Source: Streptomyces sp. ICC1 (GTDB lineage: Bacteria > Actinomycetota > Actinomycetes > Streptomycetales > Streptomycetaceae). Taken from it: a stretch of 64,000 nt of DNA. The position numbers and the translations under genes were made by a program. The stretch is from assembly GCF_003287935.1 (NCBI RefSeq), contig NZ_CP030287.1, positions 1,984,001 through 2,048,000 on the forward strand, read 5' to 3'. Shown here piece by piece: positions 53,076 through 61,536 of the stretch. The stretch's first letter is position 1, and every line of letters starts with the position of its first letter. The notes below the pieces were generated by a model, which did no database searches, was not told the origin of the DNA, and was given only the letters and a program-made list of their open reading frames with translations.

Positions 53076-53086
53076 AGGAGCAAGGC

Positions 53087-54586
<1,500 letters not shown>

Positions 54587-54596
54587 CCGACCGCAG

Positions 54597-54626
54597 GACC
54601 GCGTGACCGCGTGACCGCGTGACCGC
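54597..54626. repeat. Tandem 8-bp repeat
   Basis: GACCGCGT three times at 54597, 54605 and 54613 followed by GACCGC, just after mmsA. Simple repeat with no evident function. Confidence 0.75.
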
Positions 54627-54659
54627 AGGCCCGGCCGTGCCCCGGGTCCGTCGCGACCG

Positions 54660-54693
54660 CTCGCCCCCCGCAACCCTCACCGCGGGGGGCGAG
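54660..54693 (+). terminator. Terminator after mmsA
   Basis: CTCGCCCCCCGC (54660-54671) pairs perfectly with GCGGGGGGCGAG (54682-54693), 10-nt loop, 73 nt after the mmsA stop; followed by TCCGTTCC. Confidence 0.7.
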
Positions 54694-54760
54694 TCCGTTC
54701 CCGGCCCCGGGAACCGCCCCGGGAATCGCCCCGGCCCCGGGAACCTTCCGGGGCACCGCG

Positions 54761-55975
54761 CTAGAACAGCGACCAGACGTCGGCCGCCGCCGTCGTGGAC
54801 CACACCGCGTCGCCGTGCCCGTAGCCCGGGACCACGGTGAAGCGGACCCGCCGGTTGCCGCCGTCCCGGATCAGCCGGGCGCCGCGCGGGTGGTCGCCGC
54901 GCCCCAGCTCGGTGTTGACCCACACCACCTCGGCTTCGATCCGCTCCCAGGGGAGCGCGTACGTCTTCTCGTCACCCGCCCAGATCGCGGCCAGGTCCCG
55001 CATCAGTGCGGTCGGGACCAGCCCGCTGCCCAGGGCGGAGGCGGCGGCGTGCCAGGTGGCCAGCGGGGTGTGGGTCAGGCCGAAACGGTCCTCGGCCGGC
55101 GTCGCCCCGAAGACGTAGGAGCCCGCGCTGTGGCCCTGGGCGTGGATCCAGTTCGCGGGGCCGGGCAGCGCGGCCGTGCGGACCAGCGCGAAGTGGGCGA
55201 GCCCGGCGTTGGTGAAGCGGAGCGCCGGGTCCGGCGGCCAGGGGACCGGGGAGGGTGCCTGCGGGTCGGTGACGGCCCGGGCGATCATCGCCGCCAGACC
55301 CGGGTCCGCCGCGTACGCGCCCCGCGCGAGCTGGGCTTCGTACGCGTCCCGGGTCGCGGCCGCCCGTACGGCCAGGTCGCCCTCGTACGGCCCGGTCGTG
55401 TCCAGGACCACCACCCGGGACAGGCGCGGCGAGCGGTCGTGGGCGGCGGCGTCCAGCGCGAGGGCGGCTCCGGCGGAGTGCCCGACGTACTGGTAGGGCA
55501 GCCCGAGTGCGCCGTCCAGCGCCGACACGACCCGGGCGAGGTCCCGGCGGTGCGCCGCGAGCCCCCGATCGGCGCCGATGTCGGCCGCCGTCGCCGCGTC
55601 CTCGCGCGGGGTGACCCCGACGACGAGGAGACCCTCGCGGCGCAGCTCTTGGGCGAGGCCGAGGTCGCCCGGCGTGAAGAACTCGGCGCAGAAGTTCAGC
55701 CCGCCGCCCGGCAGCAGGTACGCGATCCCGCGCGGCGCCCGCCGGGTGTCCGCGACCACGTCCACCGTGACCGGGGCCGGGCCGCCGTCGTCGAGCGGGA
55801 GGGTCAGCCGGATCCAGCCGTCGCCGGGCAGGTAGGCGGCCGTTCCCGTGCCGAGCGTCCGCTCGAGGAGGGCCAGCAGCCCCACCCCGTGGCCGGCGGC
55901 GTCCCGCGGCCGGCCTGCGGCGTCCTGCCCGGGGGCCGGCCGGTCGGGACCTTCTTCGCCGCGCTGTCGTTCCAT
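54761..55975 (-). CDS. Alpha/beta hydrolase
   Basis: A 404-residue serine hydrolase. The nucleophile elbow is YVGHSAGAALALD (GHSAG, Ser near residue 166). The oxyanion region is IAYLLPGGGLNFCAEF. An acidic residue follows strand 7 (RRVRFTVVPGYGHGDAVW, with a terminal His in YGHGDAVW). The N-terminal ~50 residues are charged and no signal peptide is seen, so it is cytoplasmic. GGAGG lies upstream of ATG 55975. The substrate is unknown. It lies convergent to mmsA. Confidence 0.82.
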   Translation of the reverse strand: MERQRGEEGPDRPAPGQDAAGRPRDAAGHGVGLLALLERTLGTGTAAYLPGDGWIRLTLPLDDGGPAPVTVDVVADTRRAPRGIAYLLPGGGLNFCAEFFTPGDLGLAQELRREGLLVVGVTPREDAATAADIGADRGLAAHRRDLARVVSALDGALGLPYQYVGHSAGAALALDAAAHDRSPRLSRVVVLDTTGPYEGDLAVRAAATRDAYEAQLARGAYAADPGLAAMIARAVTDPQAPSPVPWPPDPALRFTNAGLAHFALVRTAALPGPANWIHAQGHSAGSYVFGATPAEDRFGLTHTPLATWHAAASALGSGLVPTALMRDLAAIWAGDEKTYALPWERIEAEVVWVNTELGRGDHPRGARLIRDGGNRRVRFTVVPGYGHGDAVWSTTAAADVWSLF

Positions 55976-56037
55976 GACTGCTGCCTCCCCCGTAGCGGTG
56001 ATGGCCGGATGCCGTCACCTGGGGACACCCTCTCCGG

Positions 56038-57057
56038 TCAGCGCGCTTCAGCCAAGTCCGGGGTCTCGTGGGGCTGTTCGGTGCCGCTGCGGCGGCGTCG
56101 GCGGACCACCAGGGCGGTGATGCCGGCGCCCGCCAGCACCAGGAGCGCGCCCAGCGCGGACCACGGCACGGCGAGGAAGTCGGTGGAGGACTCGGAGACG
56201 AGGTCGGGGTAGGCGGAGGCGGAGGCGCTGATGTCGACGGTGACCCAGTCCGACTGCGGTGCGTCCGCCCAGTCCTCGGTCAGCTCGATCCGCTGGCCCG
56301 GCAGCAGCACGAGCTTCAGCTCGCGCGCCGGCCGGTCCAGCACGCTGCGGCCGAACAGGCCCTCGGCGGAGACCGTCACGCTCGGCTCGACGACCACGTT
56401 GCCCCGGTTGACCAGGGAGTAGGAGATCTTGGCGTGGGCGTCCTTCACCCAGGGCAGCAGCGGCGCCGACCGGCTGACCTTCACGTCCTCGACGCTCAGC
56501 CCGGGCGTCACCGGCCCCGGCACCCGGAAGTAGAGGCGGGCGCCCACCTGGCGCTTCACCCCGACCTTGACCTTGCCCTCCTGCTGCGTGCCCTCCACTT
56601 CGGTGTTGAGGGCGACGATCCCGCCCACGTGGTCACCGGGCGTCGCGTCCGCCGGGACCTTCACGGAGAACGGGAAGTCCTTGCGGCCCTTGGGCGGCAC
56701 GGTCACGGTCGTCTTCGCCTCGGGCGGCAGCGCGACCCAGGTGCCGACGTCCTTGGGCTTCGTCTCGACCGGCAGCAGCGCGAAGGCGCCGCCCACCGGG
56801 GTGTTCACGGCGTCGGTGGCGAAGACCTGGAACGTCAGCTCCTTGTCGGAGGAGTTCACGATCGTCGCGCTGTCGTTGACGGTGGTGCCGGCCGAGCCCT
56901 GGTGGAAGAAGTACGCGCGGTCGGTCATCGCCGCACCGGCGGGCGGGGTCGGGAAGACACCCCACGTGCCGTTGTCCGCGGCCGTCGCGGGCGAGGCCGG
57001 GAGCAGCAGGGCGGCGAGGCCGAGGAGCAGGCCGAGGAGGAGGGTGCGGGTGCGCAT
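56038..57057 (-). CDS. DUF916 (WxL-interacting) family surface protein
   Basis: A 339-residue membrane-anchored protein. A signal peptide (LLLGLLLGLAALLLPASPATA) is followed by an extracellular DUF916/WxL-interacting-protein region: TDRAYFFHQGSAGTTVNDSA, PKGRKDFPFSVKVPADATPG and DHVGGIVALNTEVEG, then DUF3324-like KISYSLVNRGNVVVEPSVTV. A C-terminal helix (about 297-317, ALGALLVLAGAGITALVV) and a basic tail anchor it. In firmicutes such proteins bind peptidoglycan and WxL proteins. The gene just upstream encodes a WxL-like protein, so the two probably form a surface complex. Confidence 0.85.
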   Translation of the reverse strand: MRTRTLLLGLLLGLAALLLPASPATAADNGTWGVFPTPPAGAAMTDRAYFFHQGSAGTTVNDSATIVNSSDKELTFQVFATDAVNTPVGGAFALLPVETKPKDVGTWVALPPEAKTTVTVPPKGRKDFPFSVKVPADATPGDHVGGIVALNTEVEGTQQEGKVKVGVKRQVGARLYFRVPGPVTPGLSVEDVKVSRSAPLLPWVKDAHAKISYSLVNRGNVVVEPSVTVSAEGLFGRSVLDRPARELKLVLLPGQRIELTEDWADAPQSDWVTVDISASASAYPDLVSESSTDFLAVPWSALGALLVLAGAGITALVVRRRRRSGTEQPHETPDLAEAR

Positions 57058-57106
57058 GGGCGGTTCTCCAGTCGGGCCGGACGGGGTGTGGTGGGGATGC
57101 GCGGAA

Positions 57107-57138
57107 GGGTGGTGCGGCGCCGGAGCGCCGCACCACCC
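57107..57138 (-). terminator. Hairpin between the WxL-like and DUF916 genes
   Basis: Bases 57107-57120 pair perfectly with 57125-57138 (14 bp, loop CGGA) in the 104-nt gap between two same-strand genes. It may reduce, rather than stop, transcription into the DUF916 gene. Confidence 0.6.
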
Positions 57139-57161
57139 GGGATGGAGCGGGGCCGTACGGG

Positions 57162-58454
57162 TCAGGCGATCGAGAAGGTGACGACCGACTGGTAGGTGTC
57201 CGCGAACATGAACGGCGGGAGCTGGATCATTCCGGCGCCGCCGATCTCGAACTCGCCACCGGTCAGGTCCTCACCGCCCGCGGCCTGGGAGGCGATCTTC
57301 ATCGGGACGTCGGAGATCGCACCCGGCGCACCCGCGGAGCAGGTGCTCGGGCTGTCCACGTTGGTCACCTTGCAGGACGGCTGGATGCCGAGCTGCGCCT
57401 TGGCCATCGAGTGGCCGGTGACCGCGTTCAGGAACGGCGTACGGGTCGCCGAGACGTCCCAGCCGAGGGTCCCGCCGCGGAAGTCCTGGACGGCCATCGC
57501 GGTGAACTGCCCCACGACCGACTGGGCCTTGCCGTTGATGGTGACCTTGCCGAAGTCGACGGCCGGGTTGCCGGACTGCGGGCCGATGGCCAGCGGACCG
57601 GGCAGGACCTCGACGTCGACCGGGTTCTGCACGCCGGGCTGTTCGACGACGAAGACGAAGGCCTTGAACGGGGGGAGCGAGCCGTCGATCTTGATCTCGT
57701 CGGCAGCCTTGGTGACGGTGAGGTTGCAGGTCGCGGCGCCGGACGCGGCGGCCGTACCGGTGCCGGTGTCACCGGTGGCGACGCCGGCCTTGAGCGCGGA
57801 ACAGGTGACCGGACCGGCCGGGAAGTTGGCGCCCGTGACGACGACCGCGGTGCCGGCCTTGCCGCTGTTGGGCGTCAGCTTCGTGGTGACCGGGTCCTTG
57901 GGCAGCGCCTCGACGGCCACCGATCCGAGCGACGCGCTCGGGCGCGGGCTCGGGGTGCAGGTGGTGGTGAAGACCGAGCCCATGAGGCTCGCGTCGGTCA
58001 CCGACAGGTCCAGGGCCACGTTGACCGTGGTCCCCTCGCTGCCGTCCGGGATCTTGATGGTGCCGGAGAACGCGGCCGGGTCGAGCGGCTGCCCGGCGAC
58101 CACGTTGACCGTCTCGGGCGGGCTGACGACCGTCTGCGTGGTCGACCCGACCTTGAGGGTGATCTTGGAGACGTTGGTGGTCGTCACCGAGAAGCCGGGG
58201 ATGACCGGGCTCGCACCCGGGTCGATGCTGATCGGGACCACGTCGCCGGCCTTGGCGCCGTCGGGCAGCGTGACCGTGAAGGGCTGACTGCCCGAGGCGC
58301 CCGCCTGGGGCGGGGGCGCGACGCAGTCCATCTGGACGGGCGTCGTCTTGGTCGCGGCCTGCGCGGTGCCCGACAGGCCCACCACGGCGCCCGTCAGGGC
58401 GAGGGACAAGGCGCCCGTCCCGGCCAGAACTCTTCGTCGAAACGTTGTACTCAC
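57162..58454 (-). CDS. Secreted WxL-like cell-surface protein
   Basis: A 430-residue exported protein. The signal peptide is MSTTFRRRVLAGTGALSLAL up to about TAQAA. Ig-like repeats follow (LTPNSGKAGTAVVVTGANFP resembles an IPT/TIG start). The C-terminal ~120 residues look like a WxL domain: VQDFRGGTLGWDVSATRTPF matches the DxR...GW pattern and the end is a hydrophobic strand (YQSVVTFSIA), though the final W is replaced. Together with the adjacent DUF916 gene this is a WxL/WIP-type pair. The WxL call is inference from motif order. Confidence 0.72.
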   Translation of the reverse strand: MSTTFRRRVLAGTGALSLALTGAVVGLSGTAQAATKTTPVQMDCVAPPPQAGASGSQPFTVTLPDGAKAGDVVPISIDPGASPVIPGFSVTTTNVSKITLKVGSTTQTVVSPPETVNVVAGQPLDPAAFSGTIKIPDGSEGTTVNVALDLSVTDASLMGSVFTTTCTPSPRPSASLGSVAVEALPKDPVTTKLTPNSGKAGTAVVVTGANFPAGPVTCSALKAGVATGDTGTGTAAASGAATCNLTVTKAADEIKIDGSLPPFKAFVFVVEQPGVQNPVDVEVLPGPLAIGPQSGNPAVDFGKVTINGKAQSVVGQFTAMAVQDFRGGTLGWDVSATRTPFLNAVTGHSMAKAQLGIQPSCKVTNVDSPSTCSAGAPGAISDVPMKIASQAAGGEDLTGGEFEIGGAGMIQLPPFMFADTYQSVVTFSIA

Positions 58455-58789
58455 TGGGTCGCGACTCCTTCGTCATACGAACCCTCCCCCCACCCGCTGT
58501 GTGGGGGAGGCCGAGCCGGTGCGGTGGCCGACATTGACGCGTCGCTGTGATGAGAAGTCAATGACTTGCTTTCGCCCGAAGCACACAGAAATTGATGTGC
58601 CATCAGGCCGGGTGGGCCGGCGGGCCGGATACCGACCGGCCGGTGGGTTGTACGGGTGGGGCGGGTGGGTTCGCCGGAGGGCGGCGCTCCGGCGCTGAGC
58701 TGCGCTTCGCCGCGGCGGCGCGGTGGGGGACGCGCGGGGCCGGCTCCCGCCGGCGGGCGGGTCACCGCCGGCGGGGGTCCTCGTACGGG
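58455..58789. other. Intergenic region upstream of the WxL-like gene
   Basis: No gene is visible. An imperfect C/G hairpin (58483-58510) sits 30 nt before the WxL-like start and ATTGAC/GTCAAT (58533-58562) form a loose inverted repeat that could hold its promoter. The subtilisin gene ends at 58790. Confidence 0.45.
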
Positions 58790-60067
58790 CTACTTCTCGG
58801 CCGGGACGTGGAGCAGCAGGTTCGGAGTACCGGCCGGCAGGGCCGTGATCCGGTCCCGTACGGCGTCCCGCAGAAGGATTTCGGCCACCTGCGCCGGGGT
58901 CTTGCGCGGGCCGCCGGCCGCCAGGTCCCGCGCGAGCACCAGCGCCGCGGCGCCCGCCGCGTGCGGGGCCGCCATCGAGGTGCCGGAGGCTCGCGCGAGG
59001 GCCGTCGCGGAGCCCTTCCAGGCCGAGGTGACGGCCACGCCCGGGGCGGAGAGGTCCACGCAGGGGCCGTGGTTGGAGAAGGAGGGCCGCCGGTCCCCGG
59101 CGTCGGTCGCGCCCACGGTGAGTGCCTGCAGAACGCCCGAGGGGGAGCCGGTGCAGGCGTCCTCGGCCGCGTTGCCCGCGGCCACGGCGAAGGTGATCCC
59201 GGCCGCGACGGCGCGGGTCACGGCCCTGTTCAGGGCGAAGCTGTGGCTGCCGCCCACGCTCATGTTCGCCACGGCAGGGGTCGCGGGGTGCTTGAGGGAG
59301 TCCTTGACCATCCAGTCGATCCCGCGCGTGATGGCCGACAGGCTCGCCTCCCCACGGCAGTTCGCGACCTTCACGGCGACGAGCGAGACCTCCTTGGCGA
59401 CGCCGTAGGTGGCTCCGCCGACCGTTCCCGCGACGTGCGTGCCGTGGCCGTTGCAGTCCGTGGCGCCCTCCATGTACACGGCGTTGGCGCCCCAGCGGGC
59501 GCGGCCGCCGAACTCCTGGTGCAGGGTGTTGATCCCGGTGTCCACGATGTACGCGGTGACCCCCCGTGCCGTGGCCGGGTACGCGTACGAGCCGTCGAGC
59601 GGGAGCTCGCGCTGGTCGATCCGGTCCAGGGCCCAGGGCGCGGAGGACTGGACCAGGGGCTGAGCGTCGACCGGGGCGCTCGGTGTGTCGCGGCCGACGC
59701 TCACCCCGTTGACCAGGAACGTCGCGTCGGGCTCCACGGAGGCCACCCGCGGATCGGCGGCGAGTTCGGCGGCGCGGGCGGCGGTGGTGCGGACGGCGAA
59801 GCCGTTCAGGGCGGTGTCGTAGACGGTGCCGACGCGGTCGCCGGAAGCCTCGGCCTCCGCGACGAGCGCACGCGTGGAGGCGAGGGCGGAGGCGCGGGAG
59901 AGCCGGTCCTCGAGCACCACGACGTAGGGCGCGGTCTCGGCACCGGGGCCGGCTTCGACGGTGGCGGTGGTGGTGGCGGCTGTGGCTTCGGCGGCGGCGT
60001 ACGGCGGCAGGGCGGTGGCCACCGCCAGCAGGGCGGCGGCCGGGAGCAGCGCGGTGAATGCGGTCAT
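58790..60067 (-). CDS. Secreted subtilisin-like serine protease (S8)
   Basis: A 425-residue preproenzyme from ATG 60067 (an in-frame GTG at 60127 would add 20 residues). Signal: TAFTALLPAAALLAVATALP. An I9-type propeptide follows (YVVVLEDRLSRASALASTR to SVEPDATFLV). The catalytic triad is Asp in AYIVDTGIN, His in DCNGHGTHVAGTVGG and Ser in GTSMAAPHAAGAAAL, with the oxyanion Asn in FAVAAGNAAEDAC. It is of the proteinase K/thermitase type common in streptomycetes and is likely to be secreted and self-activated. Extra cysteines suggest disulfides. Confidence 0.92.
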   Translation of the reverse strand: MTAFTALLPAAALLAVATALPPYAAAEATAATTTATVEAGPGAETAPYVVVLEDRLSRASALASTRALVAEAEASGDRVGTVYDTALNGFAVRTTAARAAELAADPRVASVEPDATFLVNGVSVGRDTPSAPVDAQPLVQSSAPWALDRIDQRELPLDGSYAYPATARGVTAYIVDTGINTLHQEFGGRARWGANAVYMEGATDCNGHGTHVAGTVGGATYGVAKEVSLVAVKVANCRGEASLSAITRGIDWMVKDSLKHPATPAVANMSVGGSHSFALNRAVTRAVAAGITFAVAAGNAAEDACTGSPSGVLQALTVGATDAGDRRPSFSNHGPCVDLSAPGVAVTSAWKGSATALARASGTSMAAPHAAGAAALVLARDLAAGGPRKTPAQVAEILLRDAVRDRITALPAGTPNLLLHVPAEK

Positions 60068-60217
60068 GCGGCCGATGCTCGGCGAGGCACGGGCCGGCCG
60101 CGCGGAGGGTGCGCCGACTGGCCCCACGACACGCCGCCGCGCGGGCTACGGGGTGCCGGCCCGGGGACTGGCCCGGGGACCAGGCCGGGCGGCTTGGTGG
60201 CCACCAGGCCGGGCGGC

Positions 60218-60631
60218 CTACTGGCCGATGGGCCAGCCGCGCATGGAGAAGACGCCCTCGTCCTGGGCTCCGGCCGCCTCGTACGTGGCCAGGGCGGCCT
60301 CGTTGTCCGTGTCCACACCCACCCACATGCCGTAGCAGCCGCGGGCCCCGGCCTCGGCGGCGAGCGCCGCGGTCAGCGCACGGCCGATGCCGCGCCGACG
60401 GTAGCCCTCGTCCACGGAGAGCTCGTACAGGCACATCTCGGTGCCCTTGTCCGGGTGGCTCATCTCGATGCCGGAGACCATCCCGGCGGGTACGCCGTCC
60501 ACGTAGGCGATGAGCATCAGGTGCCCGGGGGCGTCGAGGAACCGCTGCGACCAGTCCGGGCGCACGGGCCCGTCGAAGAGTCCCTCCGCGGCCAGGAGTT
60601 CGGCAGGGGTGCTGGCGGGTCGGATGTCCAT
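60218..60631 (-). CDS. GNAT family N-acetyltransferase
   Basis: A 137-residue single-domain acetyltransferase resembling the aminoglycoside 3-N-acetyltransferase I (AAC(3)-I) group: MCLYELSVDEGYRRRGIGRALTAAL is the acetyl-CoA binding segment (quoted here in part: VDEGYRRRGIGRAL), followed by VGVDTDNEAALATYEAAGA. The substrate is not predictable and resistance should not be assumed. TATCGT lies 7 nt before ATG 60631, so the transcript is probably leaderless. It is read leftward like its neighbours. Confidence 0.87.
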   Translation of the reverse strand: MDIRPASTPAELLAAEGLFDGPVRPDWSQRFLDAPGHLMLIAYVDGVPAGMVSGIEMSHPDKGTEMCLYELSVDEGYRRRGIGRALTAALAAEAGARGCYGMWVGVDTDNEAALATYEAAGAQDEGVFSMRGWPIGQ

Positions 60632-60834
60632 GGCGGTGACGATAACGGCCCGCCGTGCGCCGGGGAACGTGATTTCTGCGCGTCGCGGCGGTCTGTGGTC
60701 CTCGGTGCAGCGGTGCAGCGGTCTGCGGTCTGCGGTCCGCGGTGCCGGTGCGCGGCCCGCCGCCGGCCCGTACCGACGAGCGCCGCGCGTGCCGGGCGTC
60801 CTGGATCAGCGGGCGCGCGCCGCCCGCCGCCTGA

Positions 60835-61359
60835 TCAGCGGCCTCCGCGCGCCGCCTGCCGGACCGGGGCGCCGTCCCCCGTCTTCGCGCCGGGCGACGG
60901 AGTGCCGTCGGTCCAGGCGTAGACCTCCCGGCCCCGCACTGTGACCTGGTACTGGTAGTAGTCGCGGCACTCGGGCCGCTCCTCCTCCCGCGTGCCGGCC
61001 GGCCACCACTTGGCGGCCGGCACCCTCCCCGCGGGTTTCTTCGCCACGGCCGCCGAGCACTGCGGTCCGTCCAGCGGGGTGGCGCCCAGGGTGAACCGGA
61101 GCAGCCGTGCCCCACTGTCCGTGCGCGCTTTTATTCGCACGGCGGTCGCGTCCTTCGGCACCCAGTCCGGCAGCACCCACGACCGTTCCCCGCGCGTCGG
61201 GGCGTCGGCGGCCGTGGCGAAGCGCATGCCCTTCTCCTTGAAGACCCGGTCGTTGATCGCGTCGGACAGGGGGTTGGGCGGGAGGTTGGGAAGGGCGATG
61301 GCTGCGGTGGCGAGGACTCCCACGGTGGCGGCGAGGATGACGAGAGGGCGGCGGTTCAT
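60835..61359 (-). CDS. Exported or membrane-anchored protein of unknown function
   Basis: A 174-residue protein from ATG 61359 (MNRRPLVILAATVGVLATAA), with an N-terminal signal or anchor helix, then a soluble extracellular part (VFKEKGMRFATAADAPTRGE, WVLPDWVPKDATAVRIKART) containing two cysteines, and a WTDGTPSPGAK end. I do not recognise the family. The gene is divergent from the sensor kinase gene, so it could be its regulatory target, but nothing in the sequence proves that. Confidence 0.75.
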   Translation of the reverse strand: MNRRPLVILAATVGVLATAAIALPNLPPNPLSDAINDRVFKEKGMRFATAADAPTRGERSWVLPDWVPKDATAVRIKARTDSGARLLRFTLGATPLDGPQCSAAVAKKPAGRVPAAKWWPAGTREEERPECRDYYQYQVTVRGREVYAWTDGTPSPGAKTGDGAPVRQAARGGR

Positions 61360-61536
61360 GTGTACGAGTATTCGTGGGGGGAGGGGTAACCCGCGTCCCT
61401 CCCGAGGACGAACCGAAACTCTGCCCCAAGGGTGACAGCGGCTCATACCTGAGTCCTGCCTCTGCCCTTCGGCAGAGGGCCGGATCCCTCGCGAGGCTCA
61501 CGCCGGACCCCCTTCCGGCCTCGGATAATCGTGGAT

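Noticed and set aside
58473..61115. 880-codon reverse open frame
   Set aside because: Out of frame with the subtilisin and acetyltransferase genes on the same strand; Arg/Pro-rich shadow.
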